64,000 bases of DNA from the NCBI RefSeq assembly GCF_900113765.1, contig NZ_FOQO01000001.1, forward strand, positions 372,001-436,000. The letters run 5' to 3'. This document shows positions 9,041 through 20,000 of the stretch, piece by piece. Under the pieces are notes generated by a model, which did not search any database, was not told where the DNA came from, and saw only the letters and a list, made by a program, of their open reading frames with translations. Position 1 is the stretch's first letter, and every line of letters begins with the position of its first letter. Both the position numbers and the translations under genes were made by a program. Source of the stretch: Parapedobacter indicus (GTDB lineage: Bacteria > Bacteroidota > Bacteroidia > Sphingobacteriales > Sphingobacteriaceae).

Positions 9041-10768
9041 ATGAGGTATTTATTTTACGCAATGTTTATTGCGCTTACGTTGGCGTCGTGTAATAAACAG
9101 GGTTTTCTTGACCAGACGCAGTCGACAGACCTGAATGAACAGGTTGTTTTCTCGGACAGCGCCTACACCATCAATTTCCTTTCGAGCATGTATGCGGATA
9201 TTGGTTTCGCTACCTGGCCGAAACGATTTGGTGGAGGGGGGTTGGACGCCTGTACCGATGAAGCGGAAGGCACCGGTTTGGGAAGCATCAATACATTTAT
9301 CCAGTTCGCCACAGGTACGGTCAATTCAAACATGATTACCAAGGACGCCTGGACCACGGCCTATACGAATATCCGCCGGGCCAATATTATGCTCAAGAAT
9401 CTACCGGCTGTAAAATTCGGTGACGACATCAAAGTGCGGGTGAAGGCTGAAACGCGCTTTTTGAGAGCCTATTATTGTTTTATCCTGCTGGAACATTACG
9501 GAGGGATACCGCTGATGGGGGATAGTGTATACCGTAAGGAAGATCACATTCCCGCCGTGCGTAACACGTTTGAAGAATGCGTGGAATATATTGTAACGGA
9601 ATGTGACGCCGCAGCGGAAGACCTACCCTGGATGCACATTGGCGAAAATTACGGGCGTGTCAGCAAAGCAGCCTGTTACGGGCTGAAATCCCGTCTGCTA
9701 TTGTATGCCGCGAGCCCGTTGTTCAACGGCGACGCGGAGGTAACAGACGAACGCCTACGTGCGGTTGCGGGATACCCCGACATCGACCCGTCAAGGTGGG
9801 AGCGGGCGGAGCAAGCCGCTGCACAGGTAATGGAAGGCTCGGGCGGACAGTATCATTTACACGTGAACAACGACCCCGAACCGGGCTATGGATTCTATGA
9901 GGTCTTCCAACTGCGGAAGAATTCCGAATACCTCCTGGCCCGGATGCAGGCGTCAAACAGTGATCTGGAGGGGATATGGAATCCACCGACCTTCGGCGTT
10001 TCAAGTCCCGGTGCCCGCCCCTACCTGGAAATGGTAAACGCGTTTGGAATGAAGAATGGTCTGCCCATCGACGATCCCGCATCCGGGTATGATCCCGAAC
10101 AGCCGTACAAAGACCGAGACCCAAGGTTTGCCAATACCATCACACGCGACCAATCATTGGTTTTTCACCGGGATGGGCTGGCAAGACGGCCTGTTAACAT
10201 CTACATCGATAAAACCGATCCCAATACTATAAAATCCGGTCAGGATGCCGTCTACAAGGGTACGCCAACCGGATATTACACGTACAAGATGCTCAATCGC
10301 GATGTAGCCGCAGATTGGTTCAATACGTACACGCCGCGGTGTTTTCCCATCATACGGTATGCGGAAATCCTGCTCAACTTTGCCGAGGCGCGTAACGAAC
10401 GGCTTGCATCGCCCGATCCGGAGGTCTACCAAGCGGTCGAGGCCATCCGGGAGCGGGCAGGCCTTTCGCCTTATCAGCTGCAGGCGGGACTTACACAGGC
10501 CGAAATGCGGGAGATTATCCGGAACGAGCGAAGGAAGGAACTGGCCTTTGAAGGGCACCGGTTTTTTGATGTCCGACGCTGGAAGATTGCAGAGGAGGTT
10601 GAAAATAGCCAGCTGCATGGTACAGAACCTGCGCGGACATCTTCCGGCACCCTGTACAGCACCATTAACGTACGGAAACGTGTATTTAACCCCCGCATGT
10701 ATTTGTGGCCTATTCCGCAATCGGAAGTGGCAAAATCGGCCGATTTAATTCAAAATCAAGGTTATTAA
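9041..10768 (+). CDS. SusD/RagB family glycan-binding lipoprotein (copy 1)
   Basis: ATG 9041 is preferred over TTG 9035. MRYLFYAMFIALTLASCNK is a lipoprotein signal with the lipobox Cys. SusD family features are the RAYYCFILLEHYGG helix near residue 140 and the C-terminal LLNFAEARNER, IRERAGL and ELAFEGHRFFDVRRWK motifs. SusD proteins sit on the cell surface as a lid on a SusC transporter and bind glycan. No SusC gene is adjacent: DUF5004 and DUF4961 genes follow, then SusC. Its C-terminal third closely resembles the SusD at 15.4 kb, so the two are paralogues, probably from duplication within the locus. Confidence 0.93.
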   Translation: MRYLFYAMFIALTLASCNKQGFLDQTQSTDLNEQVVFSDSAYTINFLSSMYADIGFATWPKRFGGGGLDACTDEAEGTGLGSINTFIQFATGTVNSNMITKDAWTTAYTNIRRANIMLKNLPAVKFGDDIKVRVKAETRFLRAYYCFILLEHYGGIPLMGDSVYRKEDHIPAVRNTFEECVEYIVTECDAAAEDLPWMHIGENYGRVSKAACYGLKSRLLLYAASPLFNGDAEVTDERLRAVAGYPDIDPSRWERAEQAAAQVMEGSGGQYHLHVNNDPEPGYGFYEVFQLRKNSEYLLARMQASNSDLEGIWNPPTFGVSSPGARPYLEMVNAFGMKNGLPIDDPASGYDPEQPYKDRDPRFANTITRDQSLVFHRDGLARRPVNIYIDKTDPNTIKSGQDAVYKGTPTGYYTYKMLNRDVAADWFNTYTPRCFPIIRYAEILLNFAEARNERLASPDPEVYQAVEAIRERAGLSPYQLQAGLTQAEMREIIRNERRKELAFEGHRFFDVRRWKIAEEVENSQLHGTEPARTSSGTLYSTINVRKRVFNPRMYLWPIPQSEVAKSADLIQNQGY

Positions 10769-10777
10769 TTGCATTCA

Positions 10778-11233
10778 ATGATGAAGATCAACGTAATATT
10801 ACCTGCAGTCTTACTAGCATTTGGGCTGACAGCGCTTTCGTCCTGCGAAGACGGAATTTCGAACGTGTCAACGGCCGAAGCGGCGAAAGACATTACCGGA
10901 AGCTGGAAAGTAGTCCAGCTGACAAGAAACGGCGAAGATTTGAGCGAACGGCTGGATCTCACCGATTTCCGGATCGATTTTAATCCGGATGGAACCTATA
11001 CACTCGCCGAACAGTTGCCGTTTATTGCCAATGCACCGGGTACTTACAGCCTCAGTGATCCACAATATCCGTTTGCATTGATTTTAAGGCCGGAAGGTGT
11101 CCAGGAAGATGTCGTGGCCAGATTTCAATTTCCTGTGGTTGAAGGAGAGCGGCAATTGAGCCTTTCATTCAGCCTTGGATGTGAAAGCAATGTGTACCAA
11201 TTTAATTTTGAACGAGAAAATCAAGACTTATGA
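10778..11233 (+). CDS. DUF5004-like (lipocalin-type) surface lipoprotein
   Basis: Start ATG 10778 gives MMKINVILPAVLLAFGLTAL and a lipobox SSCE. The mature 130 residues begin with an acidic linker, then ITGSWKVVQLTRNG and DFRIDFNPDGTYTL, the GxW pattern typical of small lipocalin-like beta barrels. In Bacteroidota loci this profile fits DUF5004. It lies 9 bases after SusD copy 1 and overlaps the next gene by 4 bases (ATGA), so the two are translationally coupled. A likely role is an accessory surface glycan-binding lipoprotein in the SusE/SusF position. The binding role is inferred from context only. Confidence 0.65.
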   Translation: MMKINVILPAVLLAFGLTALSSCEDGISNVSTAEAAKDITGSWKVVQLTRNGEDLSERLDLTDFRIDFNPDGTYTLAEQLPFIANAPGTYSLSDPQYPFALILRPEGVQEDVVARFQFPVVEGERQLSLSFSLGCESNVYQFNFERENQDL

Positions 11234-12219
11234 AACCTGTAACCCGTACGTTATTATACTGCTATCTTGCTGTCGGCCTTTTCGTAACCCTGTTTCTGGT
11301 ACATTGCGGATTGACGGCGCTGACAGTGACGGTGCCTGAACAGGCGATGGTCAACGAACGTGTCACGTTTGTAATGCACAGCGGTGCAGAGCCCCGGATT
11401 GAAGAACCGGGAACCTATACCACACAATTGCTTGCCGGTATCATGGTTCCAAAAAGCTGGAACGCCAGGGAAAACGCAGTGTTGACGTTTACCAGCCCGA
11501 AGGGCAACGGTACGATGCGGATGATACCGAACTCGGAAATCGAACCGGTGTCGGGCGTGAATTGGCATCAGGCGGCAAAAAATATGTTTGGAATCGGTCC
11601 GAACCTGGTGGACGATTTTGAGTGGATCGTATACCGGAGCACCCAATCCTATACGTTCCGCAATAACGAAGATATCAATTTCGACGTAAATGTGGAATGT
11701 AATGTCGGGGCAGAAAACATGCTGGTGCGGTTAGGGTTTTATGTTGGCTCTTCCATTGAAAACCTTCGTCCGGAAGATACAGACTATAAAAAGGTCGCGT
11801 TTTCGCAGGTGTTTGAAGTAACCGGCGGTGAAGGTGATCTGATCGATTTTGTCAATCCGCAACTGGCCGCGATACAACCCGTCCGGAGCCTGGATAACGA
11901 TATCATCACATTGACGTTCGATGCCGGGGTCACGCATACCGCACTGGATAATCAGGAAGATATCTATTTGACGATCAAATGTTTTGATGAAGCGGGGGCG
12001 CTCATCGCCGAAGTTAATGAACAAACGGATAAGACCCGGCTCACGGACATCGGTGGTAAACGGTTTCTGTTGGATTTTTGGCCACGGGGCTATTTCAATC
12101 TGGAAAAGGACCAACGGATTGCCCGTCTTGAATACTACTGTACGGACGCCACCGGTACTCAACGCGTTGGATACGGCAATACCGAAGAGCCATTTACCTA
12201 TACTTTCCGCTGTCAATAA
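11230..12219 (+). CDS. DUF4961-like surface lipoprotein of the PUL
   Basis: 329 residues starting at ATG 11230 inside the stop of the previous gene. The N-terminus (LLYCYLAVGLFVTLFLVHCG) is hydrophobic and ends in a Cys that could be lipidated. The rest is beta-rich with no catalytic motif that I can see. An early segment (VTVPEQAMVNERVTFVMHSG) reads like an Ig-like strand pair. I assign it to the DUF4961 type because such proteins sit between DUF5004 and SusC genes in related loci; the assignment is from memory of the family. It likely acts on the surface beside SusC and SusD, and its ligand is unknown. Confidence 0.6.
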   Translation: MKPVTRTLLYCYLAVGLFVTLFLVHCGLTALTVTVPEQAMVNERVTFVMHSGAEPRIEEPGTYTTQLLAGIMVPKSWNARENAVLTFTSPKGNGTMRMIPNSEIEPVSGVNWHQAAKNMFGIGPNLVDDFEWIVYRSTQSYTFRNNEDINFDVNVECNVGAENMLVRLGFYVGSSIENLRPEDTDYKKVAFSQVFEVTGGEGDLIDFVNPQLAAIQPVRSLDNDIITLTFDAGVTHTALDNQEDIYLTIKCFDEAGALIAEVNEQTDKTRLTDIGGKRFLLDFWPRGYFNLEKDQRIARLEYYCTDATGTQRVGYGNTEEPFTYTFRCQ

Positions 12220-12231
12220 ATAATCTTGAAC

Positions 12232-15200
12232 ATGTTGAATCACTATATAAAAGTCAGTGCAACAGGTTTATTCCTGCTTATTGCGGTAAATCAAGTTGCT
12301 TACGGAAGATTTCCGAAACCAGGTGCCAGTCATCGGACGGTGGATCAGATCGGGATAAACAGCCCCATCAAAGTAGTTGATGAATACGGGAAACCGCTCC
12401 CGGCCGTAAAAATCTATTCGTTGCGGAACGAACTGCTGGGCGAGACGGACGAACAGGGTGAAGCCGCCTTAACGGTTACCGGGCCGGATATGCACATATC
12501 ACTGCGGCATCCAGCCTATTATTCAAAAACGTTGGCAGCGGGAACGGCCACTACGGTAGCATTGGTCCCAAATTACCTGCAGGAGCCCGCAACGGTTGAC
12601 GTGCTGCATGACAAACGGGATCGGAACACGGTTATCGGATCCGTGGCCGTTGTTTATAACAGCCAACTTAAATCCACGCCCACATCGTTATACCTGAACG
12701 CCTTGACCGGTAGGCTCCCCGGTTTGTACACGCAGGAAACCAGCGGATTCCGGTCAGCGCGTATCGCTCCGATTACAGCGAATGACCTCGCGGGTTCTTT
12801 GCCCACAAGCGCAACGAAATACAGCACCAGTCTGAGTGACAATGCGGAGGTAGCTTTTCAATTACGGGGGCAAAACCCGGTCGTATTGATTGACGGTGTA
12901 CAACGGGAGATTTACTCGATTGATCCGGAAAGCATCGAATCGATCACCGTGGCAAAAGATGCATTGTCGTCCATCCTATTAGGGCAAAGGAGCTCCCGGG
13001 GTGTGCTGCAGGTGACCACCAAAAAAGGAAGACCGGGGCCTCCGCGTATTTCCTTTACCGCACAAACCGGCGTACAGCATGCGCTGAAACGACCCGAACC
13101 CCTGAGTTCACACCAATATGCCTACCTCTATAACGAGGCATTGCTGAACAGTGGCCGCGCACCGGTGTATTCCCAGGAAGACTTTGACGCGTTTAAAAAC
13201 GGGAACTCCCCGCTGTTTTATCCCGATGTCAATTGGTATGACGCGGTTCTGAAAACTAATACGCCGATAACCAAGTATAACCTTGGGGTAAACGGTGGAA
13301 CAAAGAATGCACGCTACGCCTTGTCGCTCAGCTATCTCAACCAACAGGGGATGTTCCAGTCGTCTGATCAGTTTGATTATGAAACCAACCTGGGGCAGCA
13401 AAGGTACCTGATTAATAGCTCCATCGATGTCGATGTGACGAGCGATCTGACCATCGGGCTCCAATTGTTCGGTCGGATTCAGGAAGGACGCAGTCCCGGG
13501 GCCGGTGTAGAAGGCATACTCAAAGCCTTACAATCAACACCCAATAATGCATATCCTATTTTTAACGACGACGGCACCTACGGAGGTTCGTCTGAATATC
13601 CAACCAACCTGTACCAGCAGGTTACCGGGTCCGGATACCGTTTAGACAATACCCGGGACGTCCTGGCAAACCTGGATTTCAATTACCGGTTTGACCGATG
13701 GCTGCCGGGGTTGTATGCCAAGGGCAAATTCAATGTGTCATCGACCTCCTCCAGCTTGGTTGACCGCAACCGCCAGCAGCCGGTTTACGATGTCCGTTAC
13801 AACGAAGCGGGAGAGCTCGTATATGTACGGTATGGCAACATTTCGGATCAGCCGAATTCATTTGCTACCACATCGACAGCAAATTTCATCTACTACCAGG
13901 GTAATATCGGATACGATACACACATTAACGAGGATCACCGGATAGGGGTACGGATTTTTGCCGACCAACAAACGGCAAACTACCAGTTTGATCTACCCGC
14001 CATCCACACCAACGTTGCGGCTACGGCAAATTACGCATACCAAAACAAGTACTTTGCCGAGGTTGCGGCAAATTATTCTGGTTTCAACCGCTTTCAGCCG
14101 GGAAGCAAGTTCGGACTGTTCTACGCCGCGGGTCTGGCCTGGGACTTGGCGCAGGAGTCTTTCCTGGCCGAGCAATCCGATTGGCTGACGGAACTTAAAT
14201 TACGGGCCACATACGGCAAAACCGGCAATACCAACGAAGGCGCATTGGGTTACTACAGTTGGCGCGCCTCTTACGGACAGGATGGGAATAATGGTTATGG
14301 GGTAGGTTCGGAATATTCGTTCGTAAGCAGTTTGGTGGAGAAAGGGCTGGCGAATGTAGCAGGCACCTGGGAAAAAGGACATAAGTTCAATGTGGGACTG
14401 AACCTATCGTTGTGGAATTCCCTTAGCTTATCTGCGGAATACTACCGGGATACCTATTACGATCTGTTACAGCAACGGGGATCCACCATTGAGCTGATCG
14501 GAATCGGCTATCCAAATGAAAACATCGGCAAGAACCGGTATGAAGGGCAGGAACTTGCCATCACCTATCGGAACCACGTAGGAAACTTCAATTATTTTAT
14601 TGCAGCCAACGCTTCGCGGATGCGTACGGAAGTGGTTTATATGAACGAGGTCTTTCAGAAATACAACTGGAACCGCCGCACCGGTATGCCGGTGGGGCAG
14701 ACCTTCGGCTACCTGGCAGACGGACTGATTAAGGATCAGGTGGAGGCCGATGCCGCCCCCCTGCTGGGAGGAAGTGAAGTACACCCCGGCGATGTCAAAC
14801 TGGTCGACCTCAACGGCGACGGCATGATTAATATCTATGACCAGACCGCTATCGGTAATACCAAACCGTTGCTGTACTTCGGAACAACCATCGGTTTCAA
14901 TTTTGTGGGATTTGATTTCAGTGTGCTCCTGCAAGGTGTCGCAAACCGTACGTACCAACAAACGGACTACTCTTTCGGAAGTGATGGAGAACGGCAGGGG
15001 TATTCGTACTTGCTGGGACGATGGACACCGGAGACAGCCGAAACGGCTACCTATCCACGCCTCACCATCGGTTCGGATCCGACCAACACACCGTATCTCA
15101 ACACGTCGAGCTACTGGACACGTTCGGGTGAGTACCTACGGATACGGAACATCGATCTGGGGTATACTTTTCCGTTCCATCTGAGCCGGAAAATACGGGT

Positions 15201-15339
15201 CTCTGCACTCCGCATTTTTGCCAATGAACAGAACCTCTTTACCCTTACGCCATACGACCGGCTGGATCCCGAGATCAGCGGCGATACGGCTTATCCCATC
15301 CAGCGGGTGATCAATTTTGGAGTAACGATCAAATTATAA
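12232..15339 (+). CDS. SusC/RagA family TonB-dependent transporter (copy 1, atypical N-terminus)
   Basis: ATG 12232 gives a signal peptide ending VAYG. A carboxypeptidase-regulatory-like domain follows (IKVVDEYGKPLPAVKIYS, residues about 35-110), then the plug (VAFQLRGQNPVVLIDGVQ and SIESITVAKDALSSILLGQR, residues about 210-260) and a long beta barrel ending in FGVTIKL. The usual TonB box (EVVVVGYG) is absent; the equivalent stretch reads ATVDVLHDKRD. The plug end reads LLGQRSSRGVLQVTTKKG instead of the common YGSRGANGV form. This fits a known SusC subgroup. It imports oligosaccharide across the outer membrane using TonB energy. SusD copy 2 starts 20 bases after its stop and is the natural partner. 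Confidence 0.92.
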   Translation: MLNHYIKVSATGLFLLIAVNQVAYGRFPKPGASHRTVDQIGINSPIKVVDEYGKPLPAVKIYSLRNELLGETDEQGEAALTVTGPDMHISLRHPAYYSKTLAAGTATTVALVPNYLQEPATVDVLHDKRDRNTVIGSVAVVYNSQLKSTPTSLYLNALTGRLPGLYTQETSGFRSARIAPITANDLAGSLPTSATKYSTSLSDNAEVAFQLRGQNPVVLIDGVQREIYSIDPESIESITVAKDALSSILLGQRSSRGVLQVTTKKGRPGPPRISFTAQTGVQHALKRPEPLSSHQYAYLYNEALLNSGRAPVYSQEDFDAFKNGNSPLFYPDVNWYDAVLKTNTPITKYNLGVNGGTKNARYALSLSYLNQQGMFQSSDQFDYETNLGQQRYLINSSIDVDVTSDLTIGLQLFGRIQEGRSPGAGVEGILKALQSTPNNAYPIFNDDGTYGGSSEYPTNLYQQVTGSGYRLDNTRDVLANLDFNYRFDRWLPGLYAKGKFNVSSTSSSLVDRNRQQPVYDVRYNEAGELVYVRYGNISDQPNSFATTSTANFIYYQGNIGYDTHINEDHRIGVRIFADQQTANYQFDLPAIHTNVAATANYAYQNKYFAEVAANYSGFNRFQPGSKFGLFYAAGLAWDLAQESFLAEQSDWLTELKLRATYGKTGNTNEGALGYYSWRASYGQDGNNGYGVGSEYSFVSSLVEKGLANVAGTWEKGHKFNVGLNLSLWNSLSLSAEYYRDTYYDLLQQRGSTIELIGIGYPNENIGKNRYEGQELAITYRNHVGNFNYFIAANASRMRTEVVYMNEVFQKYNWNRRTGMPVGQTFGYLADGLIKDQVEADAAPLLGGSEVHPGDVKLVDLNGDGMINIYDQTAIGNTKPLLYFGTTIGFNFVGFDFSVLLQGVANRTYQQTDYSFGSDGERQGYSYLLGRWTPETAETATYPRLTIGSDPTNTPYLNTSSYWTRSGEYLRIRNIDLGYTFPFHLSRKIRVSALRIFANEQNLFTLTPYDRLDPEISGDTAYPIQRVINFGVTIKL

Positions 15340-15359
15340 ACCTGAAATCAACTAACGAT

Positions 15360-17042
15360 ATGAACTACATACAGCTAAAATGGTTTGTTTTCATCGGGCT
15401 TGTAACCACTGTTTTTGCCTGCGAGAGCGACCTTGAGGTCGAGCCTATTGAATTGCAGACGTTGTACCAAGTATTTGATAAGAATGATTCCGCGGGTGTT
15501 GAGGCAAACCGGTTTTTGCTGGATTGCTATCGTTTTTTGCCGGAAATGGGGAACCGCGTGGGTGGGGACTTTCTGGATGCGGCGACAGACGATGCGGTGT
15601 CTTCTAACCCCACCAACACGTCCGTGCAGCAATTGGCCATGGGAACCTATACTTCCGATAATTATCAAGACAACCTGTGGGCGTCGTGGTATCAGGGGAT
15701 ACGCCGCACCAGCATTTTTGTTGCCAATATCGATCGCGTGCCGCTGAATGGAAAACTGGCCAATGGAACCTCGTTTAACCGGGTGTGGAAAGCAGAGGCC
15801 CGTTTTCTGCGGGCAATGTTCTATTTTGAGTTAGTGAAGCGCCACGGAGGCGTTCCGCTGCTCGGTGATGAGGTCTATCAATTGGACGACAACATCGAGT
15901 TGCCGCGTCGGAATTTTGAGGAATGCATCGCATTTATCGTCAGCGAATGCGATGCCGTTAAAGATAGCCTGCGGACCGATCCGTTTAATCTTCCCTTTTA
16001 TGAAAGACCGACGAAAGCTGCGGCATTAGCCTTGAAAGCACGGGTGCTGTTATACGCAGCCAGTCCGCTGTTCAACGGTGGGAATATCGATCCGCAAAAT
16101 GCCCTTACAGGCTACACGGATTTTTCAGCCGCCCGATGGGAAGCGGCAGAAAACGCGGCAAGGGAACTCATCGAACTGAATCTGTTCACACTTGAACCGG
16201 AGTTCAGAAATGTATTTATAACCCGGAATAAAGAGCGTATATTTTCGAAACAAGGCGGAAATAACACCAGTATTGAAAACAATAATGGGCCCGTCGGGTA
16301 CTCCTCCGGAGTTAATAACGGCCGGACAAGCCCGACTCAGGAACTAGTCAACGCGTTCGGTATGGCCAATGGATTGCCGATTGACGATCCGAATTCCGGA
16401 TTCAACGAGAATGATCCCTATGCAGATCGGGACGGACGCTTTTATGCGACGATCTTTTATAACGGTGCCCCGTGGCTGAACCGGCCGGTTGAGACCTTTG
16501 AAGGAGGAGCCGATAAGCCTGGCGGAACCAAGCAGCAGACGAAAACCGGTTATTATCTGCGGAAATTTATGGGTGATTTCGAATCCGCCGTCAATTATAG
16601 CAACGTAAACCACGATCATATCCTCTTCCGGTATGCGGAAGTACTGCTGAATTTTGCCGAAGCACGGAATGAACGCTTAGGTGCTCCCGACCAGGAGGTA
16701 TACAACGCGGTGGAGCAAATCAGGGAACGTGCCGGATTGGTGCCCTTCCAGCTTCCGGCCGGACTCAGCCAATCGGAGATGCGTGAACTCATCCGGAACG
16801 AGCGCCGCAAGGAACTTGCTTTTGAAGAACACCGGTTTTACGATGTAAGGCGATGGAAAATCGCCGAAGCGGAATTCAATAAAGAGTTGTCGGCAATGAC
16901 CATCTATCAAACGGGTACCGGAATCATCCGGCAGCAGACACCGGTATTGAAAATGAACTTCGAAGAGCGGATGTACCTGGCGCCGATCCCGTTTAGTGAA
17001 GTCATCAAAAACCCGCAGATGATACAGAATCCGGGTTGGTAA
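15360..17042 (+). CDS. SusD/RagB family glycan-binding lipoprotein (copy 2)
   Basis: ATG 15360; the N-terminus MNYIQLKWFVFIGLVTTVF ends in a lipobox ACES. The family helices are present (RFLRAMFYFELVKRHGG near residue 150), with C-terminal LLNFAEARNERLGAPDQEVY and RRKELAFEEHRFYDVRRW. These C-terminal blocks match SusD copy 1 almost word for word, while the middle, ligand-facing part differs more. It sits between two SusC genes: 20 bases after copy 1 and 33 bases before copy 2. With SusC copy 1 just upstream, it probably forms that SusCD pair, leaving SusC copy 2 to pair with SusD copy 1 or this one. Confidence 0.93.
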   Translation: MNYIQLKWFVFIGLVTTVFACESDLEVEPIELQTLYQVFDKNDSAGVEANRFLLDCYRFLPEMGNRVGGDFLDAATDDAVSSNPTNTSVQQLAMGTYTSDNYQDNLWASWYQGIRRTSIFVANIDRVPLNGKLANGTSFNRVWKAEARFLRAMFYFELVKRHGGVPLLGDEVYQLDDNIELPRRNFEECIAFIVSECDAVKDSLRTDPFNLPFYERPTKAAALALKARVLLYAASPLFNGGNIDPQNALTGYTDFSAARWEAAENAARELIELNLFTLEPEFRNVFITRNKERIFSKQGGNNTSIENNNGPVGYSSGVNNGRTSPTQELVNAFGMANGLPIDDPNSGFNENDPYADRDGRFYATIFYNGAPWLNRPVETFEGGADKPGGTKQQTKTGYYLRKFMGDFESAVNYSNVNHDHILFRYAEVLLNFAEARNERLGAPDQEVYNAVEQIRERAGLVPFQLPAGLSQSEMRELIRNERRKELAFEEHRFYDVRRWKIAEAEFNKELSAMTIYQTGTGIIRQQTPVLKMNFEERMYLAPIPFSEVIKNPQMIQNPGW

Positions 17043-17075
17043 TCAGATGGTTTAATTGCTATTAGGAAGAAACAA

Positions 17076-20000
17076 ATGAAAAGAAGTATATATCTTTTAC
17101 TGGTCATGGTTGCAGCACCATGTATCCTCGTTGCACAAACGGTCGTCTCCGGAATTGTGAAAAATGCCGAAGGTCCATTAGCAGGGGTGACGATTTCAGA
17201 AAAAGGCAGCAGCCATGCCGCTCAGTCTGACCAAGACGGACGGTTCCGTATTTCGTTGAGCCGCGGTGGGAATGTGTTGGTGTTCAGTAGTGTAGGGTAC
17301 ATCACACAGGAGCGAACGGTTGAAGCGTCGGGAGAATTGGAAGTGATCCTCCAATCCAACGTTCAGGATATCAATGAGGTCGTTGTGGTTGGGTATGGTA
17401 CAACGAAGAAGCTGACCAGTACCGGCGCGCTGAGTTCAATTAAAGGGGCAGATATCCGGCAAATTCCCACTGCTAACGTGCAGAATACGCTGGCAGGTAG
17501 GTTGCCCGGCTTTGTGTCGGTGCAGCGATCGGGACAGCCGGGCAGGGATGCTTCCGATTTTTACATCCGTGGAGTGAGTTCGCTGAATCCGGATGGGAAC
17601 CAGCCGCTGATCATCGTGGATGACATTGAATACACGTATGAACAATTGTCACAGATCAACGTCAACGAGATCGAGAGCATCTCCATCCTGAAAGACGCAT
17701 CCACCACCGCAGTGTTTGGTATTAAGGGGGCAAATGGGGTATTGGTGGTGAAAACCCGGCGGGGGGAATCCGGGAAACCGAAGATCAACATCCGCCTGGA
17801 ATCCGGTGCGCAAAGTCCGGTAACCCGGCTGAAATTCCTGGATGCCTACGAAAGTGCGCTGTTATGGAATGAGGCAATTGCCAACACGGCAGGTGATAAC
17901 ACCAACCAGCCGTTCAGTCCCGAAGCGTTGGAACATTTCCGGCTGGGGGATGCCCCCTATGCCTATCCGGACGTCAATTGGTATGATCGGATATTCAGAC
18001 CCATGAGCTTTCAGCGGAACAGCAATGTGGATGTAACCGGAGGCAGCGAAAGCATCAAATACTTTATCTCCGGCGGCGCATTTTCCCAGGACGGGAATCT
18101 ATATAATTTCGAAAATAACGGCGATCAGGTCAATAACAATTACTACTACCGGCGGTTCAACCTGCGGTCCAACCTCGACGTCCAGGCAACCAAAAGCCTG
18201 CAACTGCGCCTCGATTTCAGGGCAAACTTCAACCGGATCAATGGGCCCAGGGCCGGAAATATCGTGGGAGAAGTGTTTAATTTCAATAAAATCCGGCCCT
18301 GGTCGGCACCCTTTCTCAACCCCAATGGTTCGTACGCCTACGCCGGCGATACGCAAGATCTATCGCCTACCATCAATGCGCGGCTGGCAACAGCGGGCTA
18401 CCGGTTGGACCGGCGGAACGACCTGAATATCCTGTTTGGAGGTACGCAGGATTTGGATGTGATCACGGAGGGGCTTTCGTTTTCAACCCGAATTGCCTAT
18501 GCGAGTGTCGAATCCAATGGGCGCGAGCAGGCACGGGATAATTTGCCCGCATACAAGTATTTCCCGGAGACAGATTCCTACCAATTAAAAGGCGGTGCGC
18601 CCTATGTGTTAAGCCCGTATACACTCCGTGCTTACCAGGTCGATTACAACAGCCGGGTGAATGTCCAAGCCAACTTTAACTATGTAAAGTCTTTCGGCGA
18701 ACATCAGATCAATTCGTTACTGCTTTATAACCGGGAATCGTATAACACAAAGGGTGATTTGCAATCCAACTTCGTTAACTGGATTCCCCAGAATTTTCAA
18801 GGATTCACCTTCCGGACCGGCTATAACTACAACGAAAAATACCTCGTGGATATCACGGCCGCCTATAACGGATCCGACCGCTTTCAGGCCGATAAGCGGT
18901 ACGGGTTTTTTCCCGCCGTATCGGTCGGGTATAACCTAGCCAAGGAATCCTTCATCGCTGATAAGTTCGATTTTATCGATCTACTTAAATTGCGCGCCTC
19001 ATACGGAGTTGTCGGGTCCGACAGGGTGCTTGGCGATCGCTATTTATTCCAGCAGGTTTACAACGTAGGTTCTGGTTATTCGTTCGGGGAGACGCATCAG
19101 GGCGTTGGTACGATATCCGAAGGTAACCTGGGCAACAGCAATGTGACCTGGGAAAAGCAAAACTCATTTGATATCGGACTGGATCTGAGTGTCCTGAAGA
19201 ATCGGTTTTCGCTGGTGGTTGATTATTTCCATAACGTCCGGTATGACCAATTGGTCACTTCCCAGTCTTTGCCTCTTAACATCGGGGTTGGGGTATCGCC
19301 CACCAACATCGCGCGTGTCCGGAACCGTGGGGTGGAGTTTGAGCTAAATTACAACGACCACATCGGCGCATTCAACTACAACGTCAAAGGCGTGCTGACG
19401 CACTTTAAAAACAAGGTACTCTTCCAGGATGAACCCGCACCGGCTTTTCCATGGCTGCGACTGACGGGCCATCAGGTAGATCAACCCTTGGGTTATGTAT
19501 TTGACGGATTTTATACCGAAGAGAATCTGGCCGATAGTCCCAAGCCAGCAGGCGGCTATGAAGTGCAACCCGGTGACTTGCTGTATAAGGACCTGAATGA
19601 CGATGGCGTGATCGATGATTTCGATCGGACTGCCATCGGCCGACCGGACGTACCCAACACCAGCTTTGGATTGACGTTGGGTGGAAGCTACAAAGGATTC
19701 AGTTTTAATGTACTGCTGCAAGGGACTACCGGGTATAGCTTCAGCGTCCAGGGAAGCGGCATTGAGCCTTTCCAAAGCCAGTTCCAACCGATTCATCAAC
19801 AACGGTGGACCCCTGAAACCGCTTCGACAGCCCGGTTTCCCCGGTTGACAACCAACCCAACAACCATTAATAGTCCGTCGTCCTATATGTCTGATTTTTG
19901 GTTGATCGATGCGACTTATCTCCGGCTGAAAACCGTTGAGCTAGGCTACCAACTGCCTGACCGTTGGCTGCCCTTCAAGATGAACAACGCACGGCTTTAC

